NCBI RefSeq assembly: GCF_016775705.1
Contig: NZ_CP068760.1
Location: 3,844,001 to 3,908,000 of the forward strand
Source: Chryseobacterium cucumeris
Lineage (GTDB): Bacteria; Bacteroidota; Bacteroidia; Flavobacteriales; Weeksellaceae
Length of the DNA stretch: 64,000 nt
Reading direction: 5' to 3'
Part shown: in pieces, positions 17,346 through 26,477 of the stretch
Layout: each line of letters opens with the position of its first letter
Numbering within the stretch: position 1 is the stretch's first letter
Position numbers and translations under genes: made by a program
Notes under the pieces: model-generated
Database searches by the model: none
The model's input: only the letters and a program-made list of their open reading frames with translations
Told to the model about the DNA's origin: nothing

Positions 17346-17831
17346 TTATTTCAATTTATCTTCTTTTTTTATCTTAGCATCTTCTGCCATCATTTTTGTA
17401 TGATCTTCTGTCATTTTTGTATGCTCCATTATCAGTTCTTCATCCTCTTTCATCATTTGATCATGATCAGCTTTCAATTGATTGATGTCAAAATTTTCAG
17501 TTGCATGCTTTCTCTCCAATTCATCATGCTTTTTTATAATTTCAGAATGCCTGGAAAGCAGGTCTGCATGCTGCTGCAGAATATTCTTATGCAAAGCTTC
17601 AATTTTGTTATGCTCACTGGTAGCAGGTTCATTCTGCAGGTGATGAATACTGGTAAAAGCAGCATGTTCTTTTTCCATTACCGAATGAGCTGTTTCTAAT
17701 TTGCTATGATCAGATTTCAATTTAGCATGTGCTGCCGAGAGTTCTTTTTCAAGTTCATTACCTTGTTTTTTACATGATACGAATGCAAGGCCTATAGTTA
17801 AGCCAGCCATCAGAATTAATTTTTTTTCCAT
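17346..17831 (-). CDS. Lipoprotein with a histidine-heptad coiled coil
   Basis: I use the ATG at 17831 (161 residues), which gives a lipoprotein signal with lipobox LAFVSC at about residue 19. The frame is open further upstream to 18062, but that would overlap the ligase gene and cross its terminator. After the Cys the protein is one long predicted helix in which His recurs almost exactly every seven residues (HAKLKSD, HSKLETA, HSVMEKE, then HNKIEAL, HKNILQQ, HADLLSR, HSEIIKK, HDELERK and so on). That puts a stripe of about a dozen His along one face. Function is unknown; metal or haem binding or a pH-sensitive coiled coil are possibilities. Confidence 0.82.
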   Translation of the reverse strand: MEKKLILMAGLTIGLAFVSCKKQGNELEKELSAAHAKLKSDHSKLETAHSVMEKEHAAFTSIHHLQNEPATSEHNKIEALHKNILQQHADLLSRHSEIIKKHDELERKHATENFDINQLKADHDQMMKEDEELIMEHTKMTEDHTKMMAEDAKIKKEDKLK

Positions 17832-17923
17832 TTTTTTATGTTTAATTCCCGTAAAATTACTCAATAAGACTCTAAATAACGGATTTTCGTAAAAAAGACA
17901 TTTTATTGATCTAGTAAGAAAAA

Positions 17924-17946
17924 ATCCGGCTAATTTAAGCCGGAAT
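17924..17946 (-). terminator. Terminator of the ligase gene
   Basis: Arms TCCGGCT and AGCCGGA around a short AT loop, followed on the minus strand by TTTTTT. It lies between the ligase (ending 17992) and the His-heptad lipoprotein and supports the shorter start of the latter. Confidence 0.75.
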
Positions 17947-17991
17947 AAGTGTAAAATAAAAAGAATAATATTAATTTTTAAGAAAAGCAGA

Positions 17992-19308
17992 TCAACGTAA
18001 ATCAATAAAATTAATCGGTTTTCTGCTGTTTGGATTAAAAACTGCTTTAGAAAGAATATCAAAGTCTATGATTTCAATTTTAGGACTTACTCTCAGTTTT
18101 GCACGGAAGTGGTCTCTTACTTCATTGACAAACCCTTCATGATCTGCTTCTGTACTCAGTTTAATGATAATCTCATCAAGTCCGATTTCGTTGGCCTGAA
18201 TCACAATCTGGTAGCATAAGATATTATTAAAATCATTCAAAATATCATTCATGGCAGGAGGATACAATGTTGTTCCCTTATATTTGATCATCTGCTGCTT
18301 TCTTCCTACAACAGGTCCTAATCTCATTGTATTTCTTCCGCACTGACATGGTTCATAATGGGCTTTTACAAGATCTCCGGTTTTAAACCTCAACAAAGGA
18401 ATGGCCTCCACTCCCAAAGTCGTAATCGTAAGTTCTCCGCTTTCTCCTTCTTTCACAGGATTGCCATCGTCATCCAGAATTTCTGTAATAATCAGTTCCG
18501 GATGGTGATGTCCTCCGATCTGGAATTCACATTCTGTAAAGGCAGTACTCATTTCCGTAGAGGCATAGGTGGAAAAGAGTTTGATGTCCCATTTTTCTTT
18601 GATTTTCTGTGAAAGAATATTATCTGTAAAATCCTGATTTTTGATACTTTCTCCAATACAAACAGCACCGTAAACACCGGAATTTTTATAATCCAATCCA
18701 TGTTTTTCCGCATAATCAATCATTTTCAACAGAAAAGAAGGAACAGTGATCAGATATCTGGGTTTGTATCTGAAGATAGAATCCCATTGCAGTTCAGGAA
18801 TTCCCGGTCCCATTCTTACTACGCTGGCACCCATTTTCCGTAAGCCCAAAAAGTAGGCAAGTCCAGCCATAAATCTTTTATCTATGGTGGTGATCATCTG
18901 CACAACATCTCCTTTCTGAATTCCTGCACATGCGAAAGATATCGCTTCATTGTATGCAAGCCTTTCCAGATCACTGTCGGACAATCCGAAAGTCACCGGA
19001 TCTCCCAATGTTCCGGAAGTGGTGCTGTAATCCACAATTTTATCCGGTGTTATGCAGAAAAAATCATGATTATACTGCTGGAGATCATTCTTTGTGGTGG
19101 TAGGAATCTTCTGAAGATCTTCCAAAGTACGAATATCCTCTATAGTAATATTATTTTCTTTGAACAGTTTCTGATAAAACGGCGAATGAGCTTCAAGATA
19201 AGCCAAAAGCTCATGAAGTTTTTCTTCCTGAAATATTTTGATTTCCTGAATCCCTGCTTTCTCGATTGACGGATGAAATTCCAATGATTTTAATTTTTTA
19301 AAAGGCAA
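17992..19308 (-). CDS. Phenylacetate-CoA ligase-like AMP-forming enzyme, probably activating the aryl starter
   Basis: This 438-residue adenylate-forming enzyme has the P-loop STTSGTLGDP at 95-104, an STYASTEMS motif and a GDLV region before a Cys-rich CQCGRN turn, all typical of the PaaK branch. The gene starts with TTG: an in-frame stop lies only two codons upstream and no ATG is near. In flexirubin loci such ligases are thought to activate 4-coumarate and load it on the ACP or CoA. That substrate is inferred from the neighbouring ammonia-lyase. Confidence 0.87.
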   Translation of the reverse strand: MPFKKLKSLEFHPSIEKAGIQEIKIFQEEKLHELLAYLEAHSPFYQKLFKENNITIEDIRTLEDLQKIPTTTKNDLQQYNHDFFCITPDKIVDYSTTSGTLGDPVTFGLSDSDLERLAYNEAISFACAGIQKGDVVQMITTIDKRFMAGLAYFLGLRKMGASVVRMGPGIPELQWDSIFRYKPRYLITVPSFLLKMIDYAEKHGLDYKNSGVYGAVCIGESIKNQDFTDNILSQKIKEKWDIKLFSTYASTEMSTAFTECEFQIGGHHHPELIITEILDDDGNPVKEGESGELTITTLGVEAIPLLRFKTGDLVKAHYEPCQCGRNTMRLGPVVGRKQQMIKYKGTTLYPPAMNDILNDFNNILCYQIVIQANEIGLDEIIIKLSTEADHEGFVNEVRDHFRAKLRVSPKIEIIDFDILSKAVFNPNSRKPINFIDLR

Positions 19309-19360
19309 ATTTATCTAATTAAAATTAAAAGATTTAAAGATTCAAGTATTAAAAGATGAA

Positions 19361-21049
19361 TTATCTCCTAAACGTAAAAGTTTGTGTATTGGTATTCCCG
19401 GCAGTATTGATAGTTGTTACTTTTAAACTATGAGAACCACTTCCTTTCGGGCATTTTTCATCAAAAATGTAGACAAAATTATCTTTTACTCTTGCAAACC
19501 TCAGCCATTTACCATCCAGTTCGGCACGAAATGATACAATATCACCCACTTTCGTTGTTCCCTTTAAAAGTAATGAACTGCTATTAACCAACGCTCCTTC
19601 TGCCCAGCCTGATGAAACGGATGGAAGATTATTGTCAATCACTAATTTCGCCGTACCCAATCTGTTGAATTTCCCTTCTGCCCAGTCACCATTCCATTTT
19701 ACCTTGACAACGGTTTTATCACTGCCATAATCAAGGAGGATAACAGCTTTGTCTTTTTCTGTATTGGTTAATTTTCTTTTCGGTTTTATCTTTAAAGTAT
19801 ATTCATCCTGAACGGGAATGTATGGACTATGCAAAACAATGGTATTTGAAACAGCATCCGGATCTGTATCCGGTTTTTCATAGGCATTGAAATTTATGGC
19901 ATCATACATGGCATTTTTACTGAAAGCAATCTCTGTATTTTCTGTGGTAATGGTTTTCGCTTCATTAGCCATTATTGTTTTTCCCGTAGAAGATATTTTA
20001 TCTGAAGTTTTACTTAACTGAACTTTTGTTGTTAAGCGGCTTGTATTTCCTTTGACGTCTTTCAGAACAATCTCAATGGTATGAACATTTTCATCCTGAA
20101 GTTTGATAATCCCACTTAAGTTTGGAAGACTATAATTCTGAAGATGCATTCCTGGTAAATCGGACAGGTGCTGAATTCCCATTTTATCCCTGATGAATTT
20201 GGTATAGTCTATACAGCCGTTGATATACCGGGTATCATCATAATGAATTTTATCAATTTTAAAACTATAAATCAGCTTACCGTCCATCAAGAATTCTGTC
20301 TGATAAATACCAAGATTAAATCCTTTATTGGCTTTATCTACAGCTTTAATGGCAAAACTTATCTCCGGAGAACTCACCTGAACAAGATTAGCCGTATAAG
20401 CATTTCCAGCTTTTTTTACGGCAATACTATTTGCACCGGGTTCATAAGTACTGAAACGTCTGTCATACCAATACAATCCGCTAATAATCGGGGCAATATT
20501 GTCAGGAATGGCAAACCCAAAAAGTAACGGATTTAAGCATTCCTCTGTTTTGGTATCTCTTATTTCAAAGTGCAGATGCGGACCCGCCGAACCTCCGGTA
20601 TTTCCACTCAAAGCAATCTGTTGTCCTTTCTCCACAGGAAACTGTCCGGGCTGAAAAGTAATATCCTGTTCCCACTTTTCGTCTTTATATTGTTTTTCCT
20701 TTACGTATTCATCCAGTTTACTGAAGTATTTATTCAGGTGGGCATATACCGTGGTATAGCCGTTGGGATGAGTGATGTACACTGCATTTCCAAATCCGTA
20801 CCGTTCTACTTTTATTCTGCTCACATAACCTTCTGCGGCTGCAAGAACCGGAAGATTTTCCTGGCTGTTGGTTCTCAGATCCAGTCCCATGTGAAAGTGG
20901 TTGGTCCGCACAGCACCAAAATTGGCAGCGAGCTGCATGGGAATGTTTAATGGATTTCTGAAATAATTTTGAGGATAATTATTTTGAGCTTGTACAATGC
21001 CTGTGTTGATAAAACAAACAAAAAGTATCAGGTAATAAAAGATTTTCAT
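19361..21049 (-). CDS. Secreted M23 (LytM-type) metallopeptidase
   Basis: This 562-residue protein has a signal peptide (1-22, IVQAQ) and an early peptidase M23 domain with the zinc ligands in HMGLDLR (His 53, Asp 57) and GPHLHFE. The remaining 350 residues are beta-rich and Ig-like. M23 enzymes cut peptidoglycan cross-bridges or act as scaffolds for hydrolases. All metal ligands seem present, so I expect activity. It lies outside the pigment operons. Confidence 0.92.
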   Translation of the reverse strand: MKIFYYLILFVCFINTGIVQAQNNYPQNYFRNPLNIPMQLAANFGAVRTNHFHMGLDLRTNSQENLPVLAAAEGYVSRIKVERYGFGNAVYITHPNGYTTVYAHLNKYFSKLDEYVKEKQYKDEKWEQDITFQPGQFPVEKGQQIALSGNTGGSAGPHLHFEIRDTKTEECLNPLLFGFAIPDNIAPIISGLYWYDRRFSTYEPGANSIAVKKAGNAYTANLVQVSSPEISFAIKAVDKANKGFNLGIYQTEFLMDGKLIYSFKIDKIHYDDTRYINGCIDYTKFIRDKMGIQHLSDLPGMHLQNYSLPNLSGIIKLQDENVHTIEIVLKDVKGNTSRLTTKVQLSKTSDKISSTGKTIMANEAKTITTENTEIAFSKNAMYDAINFNAYEKPDTDPDAVSNTIVLHSPYIPVQDEYTLKIKPKRKLTNTEKDKAVILLDYGSDKTVVKVKWNGDWAEGKFNRLGTAKLVIDNNLPSVSSGWAEGALVNSSSLLLKGTTKVGDIVSFRAELDGKWLRFARVKDNFVYIFDEKCPKGSGSHSLKVTTINTAGNTNTQTFTFRR

Positions 21050-21111
21050 ACAGCATTTGGGTTTATACGTCTAATTAAATATACGAATTTTTAAGTTATG
21101 CTTATTTTTTT

Positions 21112-21247
21112 GACCGCAGATTTCACAGATTTTCACAGATGATTATGTTGTAGGTGTTGGCTAGAGCCGGTGGATTTGTTTTTATTATTTAAGGGGGTTT
21201 CCTTCGACTATGCTCAGGATAATTGTCCGCTCCTATTGAATAAATTG
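21112..21247. repeat. Intergenic repeat block upstream of ileS
   Basis: The 395-base gap between the M23 gene and ileS holds CACAGATTTTCACAGATGATT, shared with 27137-27160, then a TTGGCTAGAGCC hairpin-like unit, then CCTTCGACTATGCTCAGGAT and CTCCTATTGAAT. A related block lies at 27130-27270. Two ACCATTC copies follow at 21292-21307. No gene is seen in the gap. Confidence 0.6.
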
Positions 21248-21400
21248 CATTAAATTTCACATCAAATACAACCCGAAAAATTCACTTATTGACCATTCAC
21301 CATTCACTTTTTCTCACTTTCTCCATTTATATTTCTGAAATTGAACTTTTTAATAGAAATTACCTAAATAAAACATATATTATAAACCGACAAATTTTAG

Positions 21401-21408
21401 TAAATTTG
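21401..21408 (+). promoter_or_regulatory. -7 box of the ileS promoter
   Basis: TAAATTTG matches the Bacteroidota TAnnTTTG consensus 37 bases before the ileS ATG. No TTG is found at the standard distance. Confidence 0.5.
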
Positions 21409-21444
21409 CAGACTTAATTAATCAACGATATTGAGATATTTACA

Positions 21445-24400
21445 ATGAGCCAATTTAAAGAATACAAAAACCTCAACCTTATTGACGTAGCAGAGAATGT
21501 AGCGGAATTTTGGAAACAAAATAAAACCTTCAATAAGAGTGTTGAGATTCGTCAGGGAAATCCTGAGTTTGTTTTTTACGAAGGTCCGCCTTCAGCAAAC
21601 GGTATGCCTGGAATTCACCACGTAATGGCAAGAGCATTGAAAGATATTTTCTGCCGTTACCAGACTCAGAACGGAAAGCAGGTTTTCCGTAAAGCAGGCT
21701 GGGATACGCATGGTCTTCCTGTGGAACTGGGTGTAGAAAAAGAGTTAGGAATCACGAAAGAAGATATTGGCAAAAAAATCTCTATTGAAGACTATAACAA
21801 AGCATGTCGTGAAGCAGTAATGCGTTATACCGATGTATGGAATAACCTTACGGAGAAAATCGGATATTGGGTAGACCTTGATGATCCGTACATCACGTAC
21901 AAGTCAAAATATATGGAAACCGTTTGGTGGTTGTTGAAGCAGTTGTATAGCAAAGATTTGTTGTACAAAGGCTACACCATCCAGCCTTACTCTCCAAAAG
22001 CAGGAACAGGACTTTCTTCTCACGAGCTGAATCAGCCCGGAACCTATCGTGATGTTTCGGACACAACGGTTGTGGCTCAGTTTAAAGTGAAAAAAGACTC
22101 TTCAGCATTATTCAATGATGTTGACGGAGATGTTCATATCCTTGCATGGACGACCACGCCATGGACACTTCCATCCAATACAGCTCTTACCGTAGGGAGA
22201 GATATTGAATATGTTTTAGTTAAAACTTTCAATCAATATACATTTGAACCTGTAACAGTAGTTTTATCCAGCGTTCTTTTACCTAAAGTTTTCGGTAAAA
22301 AATACGCAGAAGGTACAGATGAAGATTTTGCCAACTATACTCCGGAAACGAAAGTAATCCCTTTTAGAATACTAAAAGAATTTACAGGAGAAAAGCTTGT
22401 TGATACAAGATATGAGCAATTAGTTCCGTGGTTTACACCTAATGACAACCCTGAGAATGCATTCAGAGTAATCCTGGGAGATTTCGTAACAACTGAGGAT
22501 GGTACAGGTATCGTTCACACAGCACCTACTTTTGGTGCCGATGATGCGAGAGTTGCTAAAATGGCTCAGCCTGAGGTTCCACCGATGTTGGTAAAAGATG
22601 AAAATGATAATCTTGTACCATTGGTAGATTTACAAGGGAAATTCATCAAAGGAGAAAATGTTCCTGAGGTATTCTCCGGAACTTATATCAAAAACGAATA
22701 TTACGACGAAGGAACTGCTCCTGAGAAATCATGGGATGTAGAACTTGCCATCTTATTGAAAACGGAGAACAAGGCTTTCAAAGTAGAGAAATATGTTCAC
22801 TCCTATCCACACTGCTGGAGAACAGATAAACCGGTATTGTATTACCCGTTGGATTCATGGTTTGTGAAAATGACTGCTGTAAAAGACAGACTGGTTAATT
22901 TAAACAAAGACATCAACTGGAAGCCAAAAGCTACGGGTGAAGGACGTTTTGCCAACTGGCTGGAAAATGTAAACGACTGGAACTTATCCCGTTCAAGATA
23001 TTGGGGTATTCCATTGCCGATCTGGAGAACAGATGATCTGAAAGAAGAAAAAATCATAGGTTCTGTAGAAGAACTTTATAACGAAATCGAGAAATCAATT
23101 GCAGCAGGGCTGATGACTGAAAACCCGTTCAAAGGTTTCATCATCGGAAATATGTCAGAGTCTAACTATGAACTTGTGGATCTTCACAAAAACGTGGTTG
23201 ACAAAGTGGTATTGGTTTCTGATTCAGGAAAAGCAATGAAGCGTGAAAGCGACCTGATCGACGTTTGGTTCGATTCAGGCTCTATGCCTTATGCCCAGTT
23301 GCATTATCCTTTTGAGAATAAAGAATTAATCGACAATAATAAAGCATTCCCGGCTGATTTTATCGCAGAAGGTGTTGACCAGACGCGTGGATGGTTCTAT
23401 ACGCTTCACGCAATCGGAACGGCTGTATTTGATTCAGTTGCTTATAAAAATGTAATGAGTAACGGTCTTGTTCTGGACAAGAACGGACAGAAGATGTCAA
23501 AACGTTTAGGAAATGCAGTAGATCCGTTTGAAACACTTGCTGTATACGGACCGGATGCTACGCGTTGGTATATGATCTCCAATGCCAACCCATGGGAAAA
23601 CCTGAAGTTTGACATTGAAGGAATCGACGAAGTAAGAAGAAAGTTCTTCGGAACCCTTTACAATACCTATTCATTCTTCGCTTTGTATGCGAATGTGGAT
23701 GGCTTCAACTATTCAGAAAAAGAAGTGGAAAACCGTCCGGAAATCGACAGATGGATCCTTTCTGAGCTTAATCTTCTGATCAAGGAGGTGAAAGCATTCT
23801 ACGAAGATTATGAGCCGACAAGAGTAGCAAGAGCGATCAGTACTTTTGTGAACGATAACCTGAGTAACTGGTATGTAAGATTATGCAGAAGACGTTTCTG
23901 GAAAGGAGACTATTCTGATGACAAAATCTCCGCTTACCAGACTCTATACACCTGTCTTGAAGTAGTAGCAAAATTATCCGCTCCTATTGCTCCGTTCTTT
24001 ATGGATCAGTTGTATCAGGATTTAAATAAAGTAACAGGTAAGGAAAATTGTGAATCTGTACATCTTACAGACTTCCCGGTGGTTGATGAAAGTTTAATCG
24101 ATCAGGATCTGGTTGAAAAGACTCATTTGGCACAGAACATTACAAGTATGGTTTTCTCATTGAGAAAGAAAGAAAATGTAAAAGTTCGTCAGCCTTTACA
24201 AAAAGTATTGGTTCCTGTACTGGATGCTAAAACAGAAGAGCAGATTCTTGCGGTTGCAGATCTGATCAAGCAGGAGGTGAACGTGAAAGAATTACAGTTA
24301 ATTAATGCTGAAGAAGCATCCCATTTAATTGTAAAACAGATAAAACCGAACTTCAAAGCACTTGGTCCTAAATTAGGAAAAGATATGAAGATGGTAGGTG

Positions 24401-24840
24401 CAGAGATTGCTAATCTTAGTGCAGAACAGATTGCCGGTCTTGAAAAAGAAGGAAGAATAGACGTTCAGGGATATGAGATCACTCTTGATGATGTGGAAAT
24501 CTCTACAAAAGATATCCCGGGATGGACAGTTACTTCTGATGGAAAAACAACTGTGGCATTAGATTTGACGTTAACCGATGAGTTAAAATCTGAAGGGATC
24601 GCAAGAGAGTTTATCAACAGAATTCAGAACCTGCGAAAAGATAAAGACTTTGAACTGACAGACAGAATTTCAATCACATTGGAAGAAAGTTCTCCTTTCC
24701 TGAATGAGATTAAGAAAAATGAAGAATATATTTCTTCCGAAGTCTTGTCAAATAAAATAGAAATTGTATCTTCACTTTTAAATTTTAACGAAATCGAAAT
24801 AGATGAGGTTAATTTTAAGATAAATGTTGAAAAAAATTAA
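21445..24840 (+). CDS. ileS: Isoleucyl-tRNA synthetase
   Basis: This 1131-residue class I synthetase has the HIGH-region PPSANGMPGIHHVMAR near residues 50-65, the editing domain (WTTTPWTLPSN), and KMSKRLGN. The length and the C-terminal part match the longer IleS form found in Bacteroidota and eukaryotes. It charges tRNA-Ile with isoleucine and edits valine. A consensus -7 box precedes it, and a short DksA-like gene follows in the same direction. Confidence 0.97.
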   Translation: MSQFKEYKNLNLIDVAENVAEFWKQNKTFNKSVEIRQGNPEFVFYEGPPSANGMPGIHHVMARALKDIFCRYQTQNGKQVFRKAGWDTHGLPVELGVEKELGITKEDIGKKISIEDYNKACREAVMRYTDVWNNLTEKIGYWVDLDDPYITYKSKYMETVWWLLKQLYSKDLLYKGYTIQPYSPKAGTGLSSHELNQPGTYRDVSDTTVVAQFKVKKDSSALFNDVDGDVHILAWTTTPWTLPSNTALTVGRDIEYVLVKTFNQYTFEPVTVVLSSVLLPKVFGKKYAEGTDEDFANYTPETKVIPFRILKEFTGEKLVDTRYEQLVPWFTPNDNPENAFRVILGDFVTTEDGTGIVHTAPTFGADDARVAKMAQPEVPPMLVKDENDNLVPLVDLQGKFIKGENVPEVFSGTYIKNEYYDEGTAPEKSWDVELAILLKTENKAFKVEKYVHSYPHCWRTDKPVLYYPLDSWFVKMTAVKDRLVNLNKDINWKPKATGEGRFANWLENVNDWNLSRSRYWGIPLPIWRTDDLKEEKIIGSVEELYNEIEKSIAAGLMTENPFKGFIIGNMSESNYELVDLHKNVVDKVVLVSDSGKAMKRESDLIDVWFDSGSMPYAQLHYPFENKELIDNNKAFPADFIAEGVDQTRGWFYTLHAIGTAVFDSVAYKNVMSNGLVLDKNGQKMSKRLGNAVDPFETLAVYGPDATRWYMISNANPWENLKFDIEGIDEVRRKFFGTLYNTYSFFALYANVDGFNYSEKEVENRPEIDRWILSELNLLIKEVKAFYEDYEPTRVARAISTFVNDNLSNWYVRLCRRRFWKGDYSDDKISAYQTLYTCLEVVAKLSAPIAPFFMDQLYQDLNKVTGKENCESVHLTDFPVVDESLIDQDLVEKTHLAQNITSMVFSLRKKENVKVRQPLQKVLVPVLDAKTEEQILAVADLIKQEVNVKELQLINAEEASHLIVKQIKPNFKALGPKLGKDMKMVGAEIANLSAEQIAGLEKEGRIDVQGYEITLDDVEISTKDIPGWTVTSDGKTTVALDLTLTDELKSEGIAREFINRIQNLRKDKDFELTDRISITLEESSPFLNEIKKNEEYISSEVLSNKIEIVSSLLNFNEIEIDEVNFKINVEKN

Positions 24841-24898
24841 CCTGTAGTTATTATATTTCAAATTCCATTTCATAATTTTATTAAAAAAGAGAAAGAAT

Positions 24899-25279
24899 AT
24901 GTCAGACGAAAGAGTTAGATACAGCGATGCTGATTTACAGGAATTTAAAGCGATCATTAAAGAAAAAATAGAAAAAGCAGAAAAGGATCTTCAGCTTATC
25001 AGAGAAAGTTTTATCAATGACCAGAATAATGGTACTGATGATACGTCTCCTACTTTCAAAGCTTTTGAAGAAGGAGCAGAGACGTTGAGCAAAGAACAGA
25101 ATTCTATTTTGGCAGGAAGACAGGAAAAATTCGTGCGTGATCTTAAAAATGCTTTGATCAGAATCGAAAATAAAACGTATGGTGTTTGCAGAGTAACAGG
25201 AAAGCTGATTCCTAAGGAAAGACTTTTAGCCGTTCCTCACGCTACGCTGAGCATCGAAGCGAAAAACATGCAAAAATAA
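24899..25279 (+). CDS. TraR/DksA-family protein with a degenerate zinc finger
   Basis: This 126-residue protein has a helical N-terminal hairpin and the DksA signature YGVCRVTGKLIPKERLLAVPHAT. Canonical DksA has four zinc cysteines, but only Cys 97 is present here; the others are Thr, Leu/Ser and Lys-region residues. Non-zinc DksA paralogues are known elsewhere and can still bind the RNA polymerase secondary channel. In Bacteroidota this form often sits between ileS and lspA, as here. I infer a transcription modulator role. Confidence 0.87.
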   Translation: MSDERVRYSDADLQEFKAIIKEKIEKAEKDLQLIRESFINDQNNGTDDTSPTFKAFEEGAETLSKEQNSILAGRQEKFVRDLKNALIRIENKTYGVCRVTGKLIPKERLLAVPHATLSIEAKNMQK

Positions 25280-25357
25280 CCGTAAGGTTTGTAAAATAAC
25301 ATTGGGTTTATAACGTATTTACGGATACTTTATAAACCTAATTTTTAATGTATACCC

Positions 25358-25609
25358 ATGAACGAATTATTAATTTTGGGAGTTATCATTGCCGTAGTTG
25401 TCATATTTTTCAACAGAGAATGGATCAAAAACAGATTCTTCCCTGATCAGAAAAAAAATTATAATTATACCATTGATGATCAATTCAATTCTGATAAACG
25501 CGAGCGGGAGAAAGAAATCGACAGACTTTTGAGTAAGATGGGCAAAAACGGAGTGAATGATTTGTCTGAGAAAGACAGAAAAAGGCTGGATGAATTGTCC
25601 AAAATGTAA
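25358..25609 (+). CDS. Small membrane-anchored protein (DUF6576-like)
   Basis: This 83-residue protein has one N-terminal transmembrane segment (about 4-18) and a charged cytoplasmic tail ending IDRLLSKMGKNGVNDLSEKD-type helices. That C-terminal motif (DRLL.K....G...LS..D...L) recurs at the end of Bacteroidota rhomboid proteases and small proteins. It lies in an ileS-lspA run with short gaps. Function is unknown. Confidence 0.75.
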   Translation: MNELLILGVIIAVVVIFFNREWIKNRFFPDQKKNYNYTIDDQFNSDKREREKEIDRLLSKMGKNGVNDLSEKDRKRLDELSKM

Positions 25610-25626
25610 AAAAATAAATATAAGAA

Positions 25627-25821
25627 ATGGAATCTATCATAGTACATCCTAAAAATTCTATGGAGCTGAGTGCTCTGAAAAGTGTTCTGAAGGAAATGGG
25701 GATTAAATTTGAAAAAGCTCATGTAAAGAGCTCATTCAATGGACAGAAAGTAGTCAGGAAAGCAAGCGATAATAAAAATGTAAAGCCGGCATCAAAGCCC
25801 TCAAAACCTAAAGGACAGTAA
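25627..25821 (+). CDS. Small DUF2683-like protein
   Basis: This 64-residue protein starts MESIIVHPKN and has an ALKSVLKEMGIKFE helix, followed by a basic, Lys/Pro-rich tail. The N-terminal pattern resembles DUF2683/antitoxin-like small proteins of Bacteroidota, but no toxin gene is adjacent. Its stop shares one base with the lspA start (TAATG), pointing to coupled translation. Confidence 0.7.
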   Translation: MESIIVHPKNSMELSALKSVLKEMGIKFEKAHVKSSFNGQKVVRKASDNKNVKPASKPSKPKGQ

Positions 25822-26462
25822 TGAAAAAGATCTTAGCAATAACATTTTTAGTGTTGTTCATTGACCAGGCTTCAAAAATTTATATCAAAACTCATTTTGA
25901 ACTGAATGAGAGTATTCCTGTCATCAATGGTTTCTTTAACAAAACTTTTGTTGAAAATCCTGGAATGGCGTACGGATTCCATTTCGGAGGTATTATCGGA
26001 AAATATTTTCTGGTTATCTTAAGAGTATTCCTGATCGGAGGTATGATCTATATGTTCAGAAAATGGTTGAAAGAAGGAGCATCCAATTATCTTTTAGTTC
26101 CTATGGCGATTATTTTTGCAGGAGCTATCGGAAATCTTATCGATGGAATGTTCTACGGAATGATCTTCGACAGCGGAACTGTTTATGATGCCAGCACTGA
26201 CCGTTGGATTGGCTATGGCGGCATTTCTAAAATCGTTCCTTTCGGGCACGGATATTCCACCTTTATGAAAGGATGTGTGGTAGATATGCTTCATTTTCCT
26301 GTAGTAGACTGGTACGTTCCTGACAGCTGGCCTTTGATCGGAGGAAAACATATTGAGTTCTTCAAATATATTTTCAATGTTGCCGATTCTGCTATTACAG
26401 TAGGGGCTGCTTTCTTATTAATATTCAGAAAAAAAGCTTTTCCAAACGGTTTGGAATTTTAA
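25821..26462 (+). CDS. lspA: Lipoprotein signal peptidase II
   Basis: This 213-residue membrane protein carries the signal peptidase II motifs: FIDQASK near the start, NPGMAYG, GAIGNLIDG (first catalytic Asp) and FNVADSAI (second Asp). It is longer than the E. coli enzyme because of an insertion between the last two motifs, common in Bacteroidota. It cleaves prolipoprotein signal peptides, of which this window encodes many. Confidence 0.95.
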   Translation: MKKILAITFLVLFIDQASKIYIKTHFELNESIPVINGFFNKTFVENPGMAYGFHFGGIIGKYFLVILRVFLIGGMIYMFRKWLKEGASNYLLVPMAIIFAGAIGNLIDGMFYGMIFDSGTVYDASTDRWIGYGGISKIVPFGHGYSTFMKGCVVDMLHFPVVDWYVPDSWPLIGGKHIEFFKYIFNVADSAITVGAAFLLIFRKKAFPNGLEF

Positions 26463-26477
26463 AAGATCTATTTTCAG

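Noticed and set aside
17832..18062. Upstream extension of the His-heptad lipoprotein frame
   Set aside because: It would overlap the ligase gene, cross the ligase terminator at 17924-17946 and place the lipoprotein signal in the middle. The ATG at 17831 fits the signal peptide.
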